This document shows positions 1-11,559 of a DNA stretch of 64,000 nt, one piece after another (within the stretch, counting starts at the first letter, position 1; every line of letters begins with the position of its first letter). The notes beneath the pieces were generated by a model that did no database searches, was not told the DNA's origin, and was given only the letters and a program-made list of their open reading frames with translations. Both the position numbers and the translations under genes were made by a program. The DNA comes from an uncultured Lachnospiraceae bacterium. GTDB taxonomy: Bacteria; Bacillota; Clostridia; Lachnospirales; Lachnospiraceae. Location: NCBI GenBank assembly GCA_944376125.1, contig CALWBQ010000011.1, positions 26,431 to 90,430 on the forward strand, given 5' to 3'.

Positions 1-351
1 GACACCGGCTACATCTGTTTGGCTGGTTCCAGACCAATCCGGCAGATCTGCAACAGTTATTTTGATGAGGCTGATTTTACTCCTAAAATTATTTTCGAAA
101 GTGATTCCACAGAATCGGTGCGGAATCTGATTGCTGCAGGACTAGGGATCGGCTTTTGGCCCCAGTACTCTTGGGGACCTCTGGCGGAAGAATGGAATCA
201 GACCTCCTCCCAGTCCCATATCAAACTGCTGCCAATCGCTGACCAAGTGTGCCGCAGGCAGATCATTCTGACTTGTTCGCCCCATGGAAAAGAAAATCCG
301 ATCGTTATGGATTTCTGCAATTTCCTAATTCATAATTCTAAGTGGCTGTGA
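1..351 (+). CDS. LysR-type transcriptional regulator, C-terminal fragment
   Basis: The reading frame is open from the first base, so the 5' part of the gene, including the winged-helix DNA-binding domain, lies outside the window. The visible 116 residues match the second half of a LysR effector-binding domain: a stretch around SDSTESVRNLIAAGLGIGFWP resembles the 'v.aGlGi.llP' turn that closes the ligand pocket, followed by a C-terminal segment ending in a small helix (FLIHNSKWL). The gene is followed by hairpin repeats and a terminator and faces the ATP synthase operon tail to tail. Target genes and ligand cannot be inferred. The family call is fairly safe, but it rests on half a domain. Confidence 0.75.
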   Translation, partial: DTGYICLAGSRPIRQICNSYFDEADFTPKIIFESDSTESVRNLIAAGLGIGFWPQYSWGPLAEEWNQTSSQSHIKLLPIADQVCRRQIILTCSPHGKENPIVMDFCNFLIHNSKWL

Positions 352-543
352 GGGCTATCTTCTTGCCGCAGGCGGCGGGTAAGAAGCATTGGATATTCAT
401 CCGATCATTCATTGAGAGAGGGCTATCTTCTTGCCGCCTGCGGCGAACAAGAAGCACCGGATATTCATCCGATCATTCATTGAGAGGAGGGCTATCTTCT
501 TGTCGCCTGCGGCGAACAAGAAGCATCGGATATTCATCCGATG
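350..543. repeat. Three tandem 68-69 bp hairpin repeats
   Basis: Near-identical units begin at 350, 418 and 487 (period 68, then 69 bp); the third is cut short at about 543 by a terminator. Each unit opens with GAGGGCTATCTTCTTG and carries two inverted repeats: CTTCTTG/CAAGAAG enclosing CCGC/GCGG, and CGGAT/ATCCG. Copies 2 and 3 are closer to each other than to copy 1. An ORF of 95 codons runs through the repeats, but it has no protein-like composition outside the periodicity and is not called. Confidence 0.85.
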
Positions 544-606
544 AAAAAAGACGAGGAAAGAGAGCCTTGCAAGCCAGCTTGCAGAGCCTCCTTCCTCGTC
601 TTTTTT
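543..606. terminator. Bidirectional intrinsic terminator
   Basis: A-tract plus GACGAGGAA at about 544-558 pairs with TTCCTCGTC plus a T-tract at 592-606, with further pairing inside (CTTGCAAG and CTTGCAG region). T-runs occur on both strands, which fits the convergent arrangement of the LysR gene (+) and the atp operon (-). Confidence 0.85.
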
Positions 607-620
607 CGCCCTATGAATTG

Positions 621-1040
621 TTAATCTAAGTTTGTGGGGCCTTTTTTTACTCTCAGCCTGGACAGAGCTCTTGCCATGGATGCCTGGGACATCTGGAACT
701 CTCGAATGCTCTGTTTCTGGCGCATCTGTTCTTTGGCGCGCTCCAGGGCCTCTCTCGCCCTGACCTCATCAATATCCTCCGGCCGTTCCGCTGTGTCAAC
801 AATGACAGTCACTCGGTTATTAGCTACCTGGACGATTCCCAGACCCACGACGGCTTCCTGCCATTGGCTGCTGCCTGGGGTCAAAAAGCGCAGGACGCCT
901 TCCTGCGTAGCCAAGATCATTGCTTCCCTGTGGGCCAGAATTCCCAGTTCCCCATCTTGGGCGGGAACTACCAATTTTTCACAGCTCCCATTAAAAAACA
1001 CATGATCGCTGGCGATAATTTTTAGCCAAAACGCTGACAT
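621..1040 (-). CDS. atpC: ATP synthase F1 subunit epsilon
   Basis: This is the last gene of the atp operon. The 139-residue product has the usual two parts: an N-terminal beta-sandwich (about residues 5-87, with the typical EKLVVPAQDGELGILAHREAMI segment broken over the start) and a C-terminal helical hairpin (about 90-135, rich in Ala, Glu, Arg, Gln). The epsilon subunit joins the central stalk to the c-ring, and its C-terminal helices can inhibit ATP hydrolysis. Length is normal for the family. It lies 33 bp downstream of atpD and is followed by the bidirectional terminator at 543-606. Confidence 0.95.
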   Translation of the reverse strand: MSAFWLKIIASDHVFFNGSCEKLVVPAQDGELGILAHREAMILATQEGVLRFLTPGSSQWQEAVVGLGIVQVANNRVTVIVDTAERPEDIDEVRAREALERAKEQMRQKQSIREFQMSQASMARALSRLRVKKGPTNLD

Positions 1041-1073
1041 AGGATCTGCTCCTTTCGTTCACAGGAAAGTGTT

Positions 1074-3370
<2,297 letters not shown>

Positions 3371-3388
3371 CTTCTATCCCTCTTTCTC

Positions 3389-4897
3389 CTAAAAGTCTGT
3401 TTTAAAAGTTTCCGCCGCCTGAACAATCTGCTGGATCAGCTCATCGGTCAGAACCTTCTTTTCCTCAATCTCTCTTCCGATCTCCGGATGATTATCATCA
3501 AACCACTGAAGCATTTTCATCTGAAATTCTTTGATCCGTGTTACATCTACTGTAAGCATTACCTTATGGGTGGCAACGCAAAGTGTAATAACCTGTTCAT
3601 GCAGATTTAACGGACGGCCGAGAGGCTGCTTTAACAGTTCCATCAGCCGTTTTCCATAGGCCAGCTGCTCTTTGGTGGTTTCATCCAGGTCAGAGCTGAA
3701 CTGAGTGAAAACTTCCATTTCCCGGTACTGCGCCAAGTCGATGCGGATAGATCCGCTGGCTTTTTTCATTGCTTTGGTCTGAGCAGCACCGCCCACACGG
3801 GAGACAGACAGTCCTACATTGACTGCCGGGCGCATACCTGAAAAGAAAAGATCACTCTCCAAAAAAATCTGCCCATCTGTGATAGAAATCACATTGGTGG
3901 GGATATATGCGGATACGTCTCCCGCCTGAGTCTCAATGATAGGAAGCGCAGTGATAGAACCACCTCCCTTTTCATCTGAAAGGCGGCTGGACCGCTCCAA
4001 AAGTCTGGAATGGAGATAAAAAACATCACCAGGGTATGCCTCACGGCCTGGTGAGCGCTCCAAAAGAAGAGACAATGCCCGGTAGGCGACAGCGTGCTTG
4101 GAGAGATCGTCGTAAACAATCAGTACGTCTTTGCCCTGATACATAAAAAATTCTGCCATAGCGGTTCCTGCATAAGGAGCAATATACTGAAGAGGGGCTG
4201 TGTCGCTGGCAGTTGAGGACATGACGATGGTATATTCCATTGCACCGCTTTTTTTCAAAGTATTGACCAGCTTTGCCACTGTTGATGCCTTTTGGCCAAT
4301 GGCAACGTAGATGCAGACAACATCCTTCCCCTTCTGATTTAGGATGGTATCCAGGGCAATAGAGGTCTTTCCTGTCTGCCGGTCTCCAATGATCAGCTCC
4401 CTCTGCCCTCTTCCGATAGGAAACATGGAATCAATCGCCAGAATTCCAGTCTCCATAGGAACGCCTACAGACTTCCGGTCTACGATCCCCGGCGCTTCCT
4501 GTTCAACTGGCCGGTAGCCTTCGCTCACTACAGGACCTAACCCATCGATGGGCTCCCCCAGAGCATTGACAACTCTTCCGAGGAAGCCGCTCCCCACCGG
4601 AACACCGGCTCTTCTTTTAGTTCTGACGACTTTGGTTCCCTGGGTAATTCCAGTATCTTTGCCGAACAGAATGCACCCGATCTCATGTCTCCGGATGTCC
4701 TGAACCATACCCTTGACGCCATTTTCAAATACTACGATCTCCCCATACATGGCATGATCGATGCCGTATACGATGGCGATCCCGTCTCCTACCCAGATAA
4801 CGGAACCCGTCTCCTGCTCATTTTCTCTATGTATATCGTAATCTTCAATTTCGCTCTTAATAATGGAAATGATTTCCTGAGAACTGATGGTACTCAT
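3389..4897 (-). CDS. atpA: ATP synthase F1 subunit alpha
   Basis: This is the regulatory, non-catalytic nucleotide-binding subunit (502 residues). The P-loop is GDRQTGKTS near residue 170. The alpha signature around [17 protein letters not shown] and the catalytic-site Arg finger in SVSRVGG are present. The N-terminal segment that binds the delta subunit ([17 protein letters not shown]) is intact. It is spaced 12 bp from atpH and 18 bp from atpG. Confidence 0.98.
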   Translation of the reverse strand: MSTISSQEIISIIKSEIEDYDIHRENEQETGSVIWVGDGIAIVYGIDHAMYGEIVVFENGVKGMVQDIRRHEIGCILFGKDTGITQGTKVVRTKRRAGVPVGSGFLGRVVNALGEPIDGLGPVVSEGYRPVEQEAPGIVDRKSVGVPMETGILAIDSMFPIGRGQRELIIGDRQTGKTSIALDTILNQKGKDVVCIYVAIGQKASTVAKLVNTLKKSGAMEYTIVMSSTASDTAPLQYIAPYAGTAMAEFFMYQGKDVLIVYDDLSKHAVAYRALSLLLERSPGREAYPGDVFYLHSRLLERSSRLSDEKGGGSITALPIIETQAGDVSAYIPTNVISITDGQIFLESDLFFSGMRPAVNVGLSVSRVGGAAQTKAMKKASGSIRIDLAQYREMEVFTQFSSDLDETTKEQLAYGKRLMELLKQPLGRPLNLHEQVITLCVATHKVMLTVDVTRIKEFQMKMLQWFDDNHPEIGREIEEKKVLTDELIQQIVQAAETFKTDF

Positions 4898-4909
4898 AAT
4901 GTAAGACTC

Positions 4910-5434
4910 CTATCCTGCAACAGCTCTGTTGAGCCGAGTCAGCCGGCCTTTCAGACTGTAGTCATACTCAATATCACCGGCTTTTAAAAGAAATCCGCCG
5001 ATCAGATCCGGGCTGGATACCAATGTAAGTTCCACATCCTTTTTCCGATGCTTTTTGCATAAAAACTGCTTGATCCCGGCGATTTGCATATCATCCGGCT
5101 TTGTGACGTAATACAGGGAGGCTTCCAGAATACCGGCTGCCTCCAGTGTGTGTTCCCGGCAAGCGGAAACAATTTCCCGAAATTGGCCGATACAGCCTGC
5201 TTCACAGGCTTTTTTCAGAAAGTTGGCCATAAGAAGGGAAAAGTCCGGCTCAATGAAAATCTGATCGATGATTGCTAATTTTTTATTCAGCGGAACTGTC
5301 GGATCGTCTAGAACCGAAAGCAGTTCAGGTGTACCCTTTAGTATTTCCAGCGCCTCCTGTACCATTTCTTCCGAAAGATTCAGCTGATATAATACAGCTC
5401 CATAGAGCCTTGCCTGTTCACTCATGGCTGTCAC
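4910..5434 (-). CDS. atpH: ATP synthase F1 subunit delta
   Basis: Delta is the peripheral-stalk subunit that links the b-dimer to the top of F1. The 174-residue product has the family's helical N-terminal domain (about 1-105) and a C-terminal region ending in a GGFLLKAGDIEYDYSLKGRL run that matches the 'GG..ik.gd.v.D.S....L' signature. It overlaps atpF by 17 nt, which suggests translational coupling. Confidence 0.93.
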   Translation of the reverse strand: MTAMSEQARLYGAVLYQLNLSEEMVQEALEILKGTPELLSVLDDPTVPLNKKLAIIDQIFIEPDFSLLMANFLKKACEAGCIGQFREIVSACREHTLEAAGILEASLYYVTKPDDMQIAGIKQFLCKKHRKKDVELTLVSSPDLIGGFLLKAGDIEYDYSLKGRLTRLNRAVAG

Positions 5435-5909
5435 CCGATTCTGCTAAAAATGATTGGTACAGCTGCCTGTCACGGTCAGGACCGCTCTGCTCACCAAGCA
5501 CCTTTTCGGCGGCTGCCATAGCTAATTCTGCAACAGAAGCCTTTAAATCATGTAATGCCTTCTCTTTTTCAAGGGAAATCGTCTGATCTGCATGCTCCAG
5601 TTTTTTTGCCGCATCCGCATTTGCCTGGCTCAAAATTCGATCGTATTCAGCCCTGGCCTTAGTCCTGGCATCCTCGACGATCCTAGAGGCTTCCTCCCCG
5701 GCCGCGCCGATCGATGCGGCATAGGTTTCCTTTAACTGGTTGGCTTCTTCTTTTGCGGCGCTGGCTGCATCCAGATCATGCTCGATCATATTCTTTCTGT
5801 CGTCCAGTATCTTTTTTACCGGTCCGATCAAAAAATGCTTCATAAAAAAGTAAAGGACCAGAATATTGATGATTGTAAAGGCGATATTCCAAAAGTCTAT
5901 TTTTAACAT
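5418..5909 (-). CDS. atpF: ATP synthase Fo subunit b
   Basis: The 163-residue product has one N-terminal membrane helix (about residues 8-27, IAFTIINILVLYFFMKHFL) followed by a long Ala/Glu/Lys-rich helix typical of the b-subunit dimer that forms the peripheral stalk. Family hallmarks such as the Pro after the membrane helix (IGPVKKIL) and the DRKNMIE segment are present. It sits between atpE and atpH and overlaps atpH. Only one b-type gene is present, so the stalk is expected to be a homodimer. Confidence 0.94.
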   Translation of the reverse strand: MLKIDFWNIAFTIINILVLYFFMKHFLIGPVKKILDDRKNMIEHDLDAASAAKEEANQLKETYAASIGAAGEEASRIVEDARTKARAEYDRILSQANADAAKKLEHADQTISLEKEKALHDLKASVAELAMAAAEKVLGEQSGPDRDRQLYQSFLAESGDSHE

Positions 5910-5956
5910 ATTACAACGCCTTCCTGTCTAATTGTGCAATGTTTCCTGGCAGGGAA

Positions 5957-6181
5957 TTACTTTAAGAACAGAATGATCAGCAGACCAATGACAAATCCAT
6001 AGATAGCGGTTGCCTCAGCCAGTGCACATCCGAGAAGCAGAGCCTTGGTGATTTTTCCGTCAGCCTCCGGTTGTCTTGCGATAGCATCTACTGCCTTTGA
6101 GGTAGCCATTCCGATTCCGATTCCAGCTCCTACACCTGTAATAACTGCAACTGCAGCTCCGATAGCGATTAATCCTGTCAT
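5957..6181 (-). CDS. atpE: ATP synthase Fo subunit c (proteolipid)
   Basis: This is the c-ring subunit, 74 residues with two membrane helices joined by the polar loop ARQPEADGK. The ion-binding carboxylate is Glu56 in LAEATAIYGFVIG. By comparison with Na+-type c subunits, the position of the coordinating Gln is Ile23 and the Ser after the Glu is Ala57, while Thr58 and Tyr61 are kept. The loss of Gln and Ser argues for proton rather than sodium coupling, though this is inference from two residues. Gene order and length are normal. Confidence 0.96.
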   Translation of the reverse strand: MTGLIAIGAAVAVITGVGAGIGIGMATSKAVDAIARQPEADGKITKALLLGCALAEATAIYGFVIGLLIILFLK

Positions 6182-6242
6182 AATAATTCTCTCCTTTGTC
6201 TATTTTTGATTGTTTTCCGACGTCTCTTTTTTGACGCGGGCA

Positions 6243-6929
6243 TTACTCAACTGCTTCTTTTATATATAATGACGTGAGGAATACAAACACATAAGCCTGT
6301 ATAATCCCGTCAAATATATCAAAATAAAAACTGAAAGGCAGCGGGATGACCAGTGGAATCAGATATTTGATCAGTGCCATGACCACCACAGCTCCCAAGA
6401 CATTTCCAAAAAGCCGCATACACAGGGACAGCGGCCGGATAAACAGCTCCAGTATGTTGATCGGGGCGACGATGGGAATCGGCTCCGCAAAGCTCTTTAC
6501 CCAGTTTTTAACCCCCTTTTTTCGGATTCCGGCGGCTTCTACCAGGATGATGCTCATTACCGCCAAGGAAGCTGTCACATTCAAGTCTTTTGTGGGAGAT
6601 TTAAAACCGAGAAGGCCGATCATATTGGCAATTCCTATATAGATCACAACCGTAATTAAATAAGGGATATAGTCTTTTCCATCTTCCCCTAAAAGATCCT
6701 CAAAAAAGCCATAGATAAACGCAATTCCGCTCTCTAATGCCGCCTGCCGGTTATTAATCTGGCGTATTTTCAGACCTCTGACCAGCAGCAGGGAAGCTGC
6801 CATGATGATTGCCATGATGATCCAAGTAACAACTACAGATTCCAGAACATCAATACCGCCAAACAGTGGTATCGTAAATACAACATTGCAGTTCAGCTCT
6901 TCCATCAGGGAATCTACTAACCCGTCCAT
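6243..6929 (-). CDS. atpB: ATP synthase Fo subunit a
   Basis: The a subunit forms the ion half-channels beside the c-ring. The essential Arg is visible in LCMRLFGNVLGAVVV, and there are five or six membrane helices. I place the start at the ATG at 6929 (228 residues) because GAGGTGAG sits 5 nt upstream. A longer frame to 6989 has no ribosome site and would run through the promoter -35 element. It is the first gene of the operon; no atpI or atpZ precedes it. Confidence 0.95.
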   Translation of the reverse strand: MDGLVDSLMEELNCNVVFTIPLFGGIDVLESVVVTWIIMAIIMAASLLLVRGLKIRQINNRQAALESGIAFIYGFFEDLLGEDGKDYIPYLITVVIYIGIANMIGLLGFKSPTKDLNVTASLAVMSIILVEAAGIRKKGVKNWVKSFAEPIPIVAPINILELFIRPLSLCMRLFGNVLGAVVVMALIKYLIPLVIPLPFSFYFDIFDGIIQAYVFVFLTSLYIKEAVE

Positions 6930-6960
6930 TTTTCTCACCTCTTTCCCCATTGCTTTGCTT

Positions 6961-6989
6961 ATTATAATAATCTGATTTTCCAAATACAA
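6961..6989 (-). promoter_or_regulatory. Probable promoter of the atp operon
   Basis: Minus-strand -10 TATAAT (6961-6966) with a weak -35 TTGTAT (6984-6989) at 17 nt spacing, giving a leader of about 25 nt before atpB. The -10 is consensus but the -35 matches only three positions, so the call is moderate. Confidence 0.55.
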
Positions 6990-7236
6990 GTATTCTTTTT
7001 TTATCGTTTTATAATTTGAAAGTTATGAAAACGGCAAAAAACAAAAAATGCATAAAAACAAAATATAGTTTCCATGCATTTTTCGACGATTTTTTAATAA
7101 ATTTTTTATAAACATTTCCCTGTTTTTTACAGAAAAGGAAAATTTGACTGTCAGATGAGAAAAAATTTCGTATAATCTCTACGATGTTTACGGCATTTCT
7201 GCCACTGAGTGCAGAAAAAGACTATAGGAAGCCCCA
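6990..7236. other. AT-rich intergenic region with a 10 bp inverted repeat
   Basis: There is no gene here. A perfect inverted repeat AAAAATGCAT (7044-7053) / ATGCATTTTT (7074-7083) has a 20 nt loop and T-runs on either strand. A TATAAT at 7171-7176 on the plus strand has no matching -35 at 16-18 nt. TTTCTGC/GCAGAAA (about 7196-7217) can form a short hairpin. The region separates the his/pepT transcription unit from atp and may end the former. Confidence 0.5.
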
Positions 7237-8242
7237 TTACAGGAAATTGATCGTTTCCAGATTTTCCTGGCGAAAGGCTGCGTAGCTCTCTCCCAGTCCG
7301 GAAACAGCTTTCCGATCAATCTCCTTCCAAATTTTGAAAGACAATTCCATGCCCTTTTTTGCTTTCTTGCTTCTCCAAATACCGGCGATCTCTCCGCGAT
7401 AGAGAACAGCCCCCGGATTTCCTACAATTTTCCAGATATGCTTGTGAAGCGCTCTGTCTGGCTGCAAAATCAGACGATCCTTCTGGTCAAGATAAGGATC
7501 ATGGCCTCCTAAAAGGATAAGGCTGTTCTCGGGGAGGGAGGGGGATAAAAGCTGTTCTCGGTCTTCGGAAAGGAAAAACACCCTTTTTCCCAGTACCTTT
7601 GCTGGTTCGATCTCGTCTTTCACCGTATTCCATATGCGCCTGGCCTGCTGTCCGGAGCACCCCAGCCAGGCTGCCAGGCCATCAACGGCAGATGGCCCGT
7701 AACAATGAAGATACTTTCGAACCAGCTGCTTTGCACTATCTGGATCTGCTTTGGACGTCTGCCCGGTCCAGGCCCTGAGGGATGTAAATGTCGAGGATGT
7801 CCCTCTTCTCTCCCCGAAGACCACCAGGCCCAGAAAGGCGCAGGGCCGCAGCAGAAAGGAGACGACAGCTCCTCCGACCGTTTGTTTGTCCGGGCTGCCA
7901 TACATAGACGGATCCTGCCACCGTTTCTGTTTTTCGGGTGGAATATAAGGAAGCATCCACCGGGCCAGAGTCTCATCCAGAGTACTTTTGGCGGTAATCG
8001 TCTGTCCGTCCAGAATAGGTATGACATGCAGCAAAATGGACCCTATACAGGAGGCCATCCATCTGCGCAGGGGAAAGCTCCGGGATCCGGGTATAGAGTG
8101 CTGTCTCCCAGGCGCCGGGAGGACTGTTCTGCAGGCCGCAGGCCCCAGCGACAGCTAAACAGTCCTCTTTTCTGTATGTGCGGTCAAGGTGATGGCTGCA
8201 CAGCCGAAAATACCGTATCTGTTGGGATGAAAGTTCCAGCAT
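7237..8242 (-). pseudogene. Winged-helix (HTH_42/AlkZ-like) DNA-binding protein gene, frameshifted
   Basis: Two overlapping frames together encode one winged-helix protein of the HTH_42 family, the family that includes AlkZ/YcaQ DNA glycosylases. The N-terminal part (from 8242, LSSQQIRYFRLCSHHLDRT...MDGLLYR) is in one frame. The rest, from about 8040 down to 7237 (SILLHVIPILDG onward, ending with the GAVLYRGEIAGIWRSKK beta segment), is in another. A single extra C in the CCC at 8041-8043 would explain the break; removing it joins LLYR to SILLH. The gene is 9 bp after pepT and probably in the same transcript. It could be a true pseudogene or a sequencing error. The function of this branch is not certain. 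Confidence 0.7.
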
Positions 8243-8251
8243 GTCAACCGC

Positions 8252-9481
8252 CTACTCGACTGCTTCAAAATCTTTTACGATCTGGATCAAAATCTCCACG
8301 ATCTTTTCCAGAGACTGGACGCTGGCAAATTCATGGACTCCGTGGAAGTTTTCACCTCCGGCACAGAGATTCGGGCAGGGGAGTCCCATATAGGACAGAC
8401 GCGCGCCGTCGGTGCCTCCTCGAATAGGAACTACAGCAGGAGAAACTCCTGTCTCCTCCATTGCCTTTTTGGCAATATCAATCAGGTACATATGAGGCTC
8501 GATTTTTTCTTTCATGTTATAGTAAGAATCTTTTACCACGGCCTCAACTGTTCCCTCCCCATACTTCTCGTTGAGAAAATCGGCAGCCTGGAGGAAGAGC
8601 TTCTTTTTTGCCTCGAACTTTTCTCGGCTATGATCCCGGATGATATAATCCATGCGTGTCTGCACCATATCGCCCTGGATCTCACCTAAATGATAGAACC
8701 CTTCATAGCCTTCTGTAAACATGGGATTCTGCTCCACTGGAAGCATCCTGTGAAATTCCATCGCCATCAGGATGGCATTCTTCATAGCGTTCTTGGCGGA
8801 TCCGGGATGGACGCCTCTGCCATGGATTGTCACCCTTCCGGCCGCAGCGTTAAAATTTTCGTACTCAATCTCTCCCAGAGCACCTCCGTCTACCGTGTAG
8901 GCTACATCAGCGCCGAAACCTTTTACATCAAAATCATCAGCTCCGCGGCCCACCTCTTCGTCTGGAGTAAAGCCAATGCAGACTTTTCCATGGGGAATTT
9001 CCGGATGGGCAAGGAGATATTCTGCCATAGCCATGATTTCAGCGACCCCGGCCTTGTCATCGGCGCCAAGAAGCGTTGTCCCATCTGTAACAATCAGATC
9101 CTGCCCTATATAGCGCAGCAGACACGGGAATTCCTCGGGAGTTAAGGCGATGTTTTCTTTCTGGTTTAAACAGATCGTCCCCCCATCATAGTTATTTACA
9201 ATGCGCGGCGTGACGTTTGTGCCGGAAGCATCCGGGGAAGTATCCATGTGGGAGATAAATCCCAGGACAGGTATCTTCTTGGAAGAGGTGGCGGGAATCA
9301 CAGCGTAAACGTAGGAAGAAGAGCTCACCCGAACTTCCTCCGCTCCCATGGCCTTTAATTCCTCCGCAAGGAGCTGTGCAAGAACCCGCTGCTTCTCTGT
9401 GCTTGGAATGGATTCTTGTTCGTCCTTAGACTGGGTATCATAAGACACATATCTTAAAAATTTATCAATAACAGAAGACAT
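8252..9481 (-). CDS. pepT: Tripeptide aminopeptidase (peptidase T)
   Basis: This is an M20-family zinc exopeptidase that removes the N-terminal residue from tripeptides in the cytoplasm. Metal ligands and catalytic residues are visible: His and Asp in [10 protein letters not shown], Asp in LLGADDKAG, the Glu-Glu pair in [10 protein letters not shown], Asp in YTVDGG, and the terminal His in ENFHGVHEF. The start at 9481 (409 residues) is supported by AAAGGAA upstream; the frame extends 65 codons further without a ribosome site and would overlap hisIE. It lies 47 bp after hisIE, with no terminator between them. Confidence 0.95.
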   Translation of the reverse strand: MSSVIDKFLRYVSYDTQSKDEQESIPSTEKQRVLAQLLAEELKAMGAEEVRVSSSSYVYAVIPATSSKKIPVLGFISHMDTSPDASGTNVTPRIVNNYDGGTICLNQKENIALTPEEFPCLLRYIGQDLIVTDGTTLLGADDKAGVAEIMAMAEYLLAHPEIPHGKVCIGFTPDEEVGRGADDFDVKGFGADVAYTVDGGALGEIEYENFNAAAGRVTIHGRGVHPGSAKNAMKNAILMAMEFHRMLPVEQNPMFTEGYEGFYHLGEIQGDMVQTRMDYIIRDHSREKFEAKKKLFLQAADFLNEKYGEGTVEAVVKDSYYNMKEKIEPHMYLIDIAKKAMEETGVSPAVVPIRGGTDGARLSYMGLPCPNLCAGGENFHGVHEFASVQSLEKIVEILIQIVKDFEAVE

Positions 9482-9528
9482 AATAAACGGTTCCTTTCTT
9501 GATGATTTACATAATATTTTTACGTTAA

Positions 9529-10824
9529 CTATCTGTTGGCCAGCTCTTCTGTGATCTCCTCCCATGAGATTCCGCGCTGTGCCATCAGCACCATCATATG
9601 GTACAGGAAATCGGCCATCTCGTATTTGACTTCCTCCGGATTGGGATTTTTGGCCGCGATTACGATCTCCGTGCACTCCTCTCCTAGCTTTTTCAAAATT
9701 TTATCAATTCCTTTGTCAAAGAGATAGTTCGTGTAGGACCCTTCTTTGGGATGGATCTTTCTGTCCTGAATCACGCCGTACACATCCTCAAAGACCTTCA
9801 GAGGATTAAGGGATCGATATTCTTTTTCTGCCAGGATCTGGAAGAAACAGGATTTAGCCCCGGTGTGGCAGGCTGCACCTACCTGAGCAACCTTTGCAAG
9901 AATGGTATCATTGTCGCAGTCCAGGCGAAGGGACTTGACATATTGGAAATGACCGGAGGTTTCGCCCTTCACCCACAGCTTGCACCTGCTCCTGCTGTAG
10001 TAGGTCATCCGCCCTGTCTGCAGAGTCTTCTGGTATGCCTCCTCATTCATGTAGGCCACCATCAGCACTTCCAGGGTTTTATAGTCCTGAACTACTACCG
10101 GGATCAGGCCGTCAGAATTCAGCTTGAATTTTTTCCAAGGGACGGCACTTTCGAAGGTGGAAACCGGGATTCCCCTGGCCTTCAGTTCCTGCTTCATATT
10201 CATGCAGTTTCCCTCTTTCTCACCGGGAACTGTGAGGATCACGCCGCTTATAGAAGGCACTTTCAGATAGGAGGTGATAGTGCCCGGGACATCGTCATCG
10301 CAGGCCGCCAGAAATTCATACGGCATCTGAGACAGCCGATAGAGATCCCTGTCTTCCATATGGCTCTCATCCAATATCATCTTGGAGGCTCCTAATTGGG
10401 AATACTCTGCCACCCGATCCAGATAAGAGACATCCGGAAGATAGACATATATTTTTTCACTGCCGAAACGGTCTGCCGCTTCCTTAATAAGATCCACATT
10501 TTCTTGGACAGATGCATCCAAAAATACGGCCTTAGCCCCAGCATATAAGTATTTTTTCACATCCTCCAGCCGTTTGATCCGGCCTCCGGTGATAATGGGG
10601 GGATCAATTTCTCTAGCCACCTCTTTGATGATGCCGATGGTTCTCTCATGATCTTCATCCGTCTGAGACAGATCGTGGATAAACAGCTCATCGGCTCCGT
10701 TGTCGCTGTAATATTTTGCCAGTGTCAAAATATCATTACTATAATAGTCCTGTCCGTAATCCCGGATGATCGCCTGACCTTCCCGGCATCCGAAACTGGG
10801 GATCAGTTTTTTTACCGCTTCCAT
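9529..10824 (-). CDS. hisIE: HisF-like / HisI / HisE three-domain fusion protein
   Basis: Residues 1-225 are a HisF-like TIM barrel, 235-335 the phosphoribosyl-AMP cyclohydrolase (HisI), and 340-431 the phosphoribosyl-ATP pyrophosphatase (HisE). HisI zinc ligands are in [10 protein letters not shown] and [11 protein letters not shown], with LWVKGETSG upstream. HisE has [15 protein letters not shown] and [12 protein letters not shown]. In the HisF-like part, both catalytic Asp positions of HisF are lost (Gly12 and Pro130 stand where T. maritima has Asp11 and Asp130), so it is probably not a cyclase. The start at 10824 follows GGGAGGAAA; the ATG at 10839 abuts the hisA stop without a separate ribosome site. 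The enzyme catalyses steps 2 and 3 of histidine synthesis. Similar long HisIE proteins are, I believe, known in Lachnospiraceae. Confidence 0.9.
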   Translation of the reverse strand: MEAVKKLIPSFGCREGQAIIRDYGQDYYSNDILTLAKYYSDNGADELFIHDLSQTDEDHERTIGIIKEVAREIDPPIITGGRIKRLEDVKKYLYAGAKAVFLDASVQENVDLIKEAADRFGSEKIYVYLPDVSYLDRVAEYSQLGASKMILDESHMEDRDLYRLSQMPYEFLAACDDDVPGTITSYLKVPSISGVILTVPGEKEGNCMNMKQELKARGIPVSTFESAVPWKKFKLNSDGLIPVVVQDYKTLEVLMVAYMNEEAYQKTLQTGRMTYYSRSRCKLWVKGETSGHFQYVKSLRLDCDNDTILAKVAQVGAACHTGAKSCFFQILAEKEYRSLNPLKVFEDVYGVIQDRKIHPKEGSYTNYLFDKGIDKILKKLGEECTEIVIAAKNPNPEEVKYEMADFLYHMMVLMAQRGISWEEITEELANR

Positions 10825-10839
10825 AATTTCCTCCCTCAT

Positions 10840-11559
10840 TTAAGCCTCAAACCGTCTGACTGCTTCCTCCAGACGAATTCTGCCTTCATACAGAGCTTTC
10901 CCAATGATTGCCCCGCGGATACCGGCCTGGTCAAGGGCCTCCAAATCTCCCATCGACGAAACGCCTCCAGAGGCGATCACATCCATGCCGGTCTCCTCGG
11001 TCAGTTTTCGTGTGGCCGTCACATTGGGACCGGACAGCATGCCATCCCTGGAAATATCTGTATAGACCACATGGCGAACCCCAAAATTTTTCATTAGCAG
11101 GCAGAGGTCTTTTGCCGGAAGGGAGCTGACCTTCTCCCAGCCCTCCACTGCCACAAGGCCATCTTTGGCATCCACCCCCAGTACGATTCGCTCCGAGCCA
11201 AAGGTTCCGATTAACTCTTTCATAAATTCCGGGCGTTCCACAGCCTTTGTCCCAATGATAACACGGGAAACCCCCATATCCAGGAGTTCCTTCACAGAAT
11301 CAGCAGTCCGAATACCGCCGCCCAGCTCTACAGGGATGGACACAGTCTCCAGAATTTTTTTTACTGCCAGAGTGTTGACTGGATGGCCGGCCAGAGCACC
11401 ATCAAGGTCTACAAGGTGGAGAAAAGATGCCCCTTTCTCTTCCCAGAGCCTTGCCATTGCTGCCGGAGTATCGGAATAGACGGTCACATTATCGAACAGT
11501 CCTTGCTTTAAGCGCACACACTGCCCGTTTTTCATATCAATAGCGGGATATAACTGCAT
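10840..11559 (-). CDS. hisA: ProFAR isomerase HisA
   Basis: This TIM-barrel enzyme of 239 residues catalyses the Amadori rearrangement of ProFAR to PRFAR. The catalytic Asp8 is in YPAIDMKNGQCVRLKQG, and the second Asp is in TDISRDGML near residue 130. The phosphate-binding loops GGGIRT and ASGGVSS are intact, in contrast to the HisF-like domain next door. It overlaps hisB by one base and is followed directly by the hisIE fusion. Confidence 0.96.
   Translation of the reverse strand: MQLYPAIDMKNGQCVRLKQGLFDNVTVYSDTPAAMARLWEEKGASFLHLVDLDGALAGHPVNTLAVKKILETVSIPVELGGGIRTADSVKELLDMGVSRVIIGTKAVERPEFMKELIGTFGSERIVLGVDAKDGLVAVEGWEKVSSLPAKDLCLLMKNFGVRHVVYTDISRDGMLSGPNVTATRKLTEETGMDVIASGGVSSMGDLEALDQAGIRGAIIGKALYEGRIRLEEAVRRFEA

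Noticed and set aside
350..543. CRISPR-like array
   Set aside because: Units are directly abutting with no variable spacers, and there are no cas genes.
342..629. 95-codon ORF through the tandem repeats
   Set aside because: Its periodic peptide comes from the 68-69 bp repeat; no ribosome site and it ends in the terminator.
7141..7236. Possible small RNA starting near 7184 (+)
   Set aside because: TATAAT is present, but there is no -35 at proper spacing and no good terminator.
8041..8058. Programmed frameshift in the winged-helix gene
   Set aside because: No slippery heptamer or downstream pseudoknot is evident; plain frameshift is simpler.
9482..9676. N-terminal extension of PepT
   Set aside because: The frame is open, but the extra residues overlap hisIE, look like antisense coding noise, and have no ribosome site.
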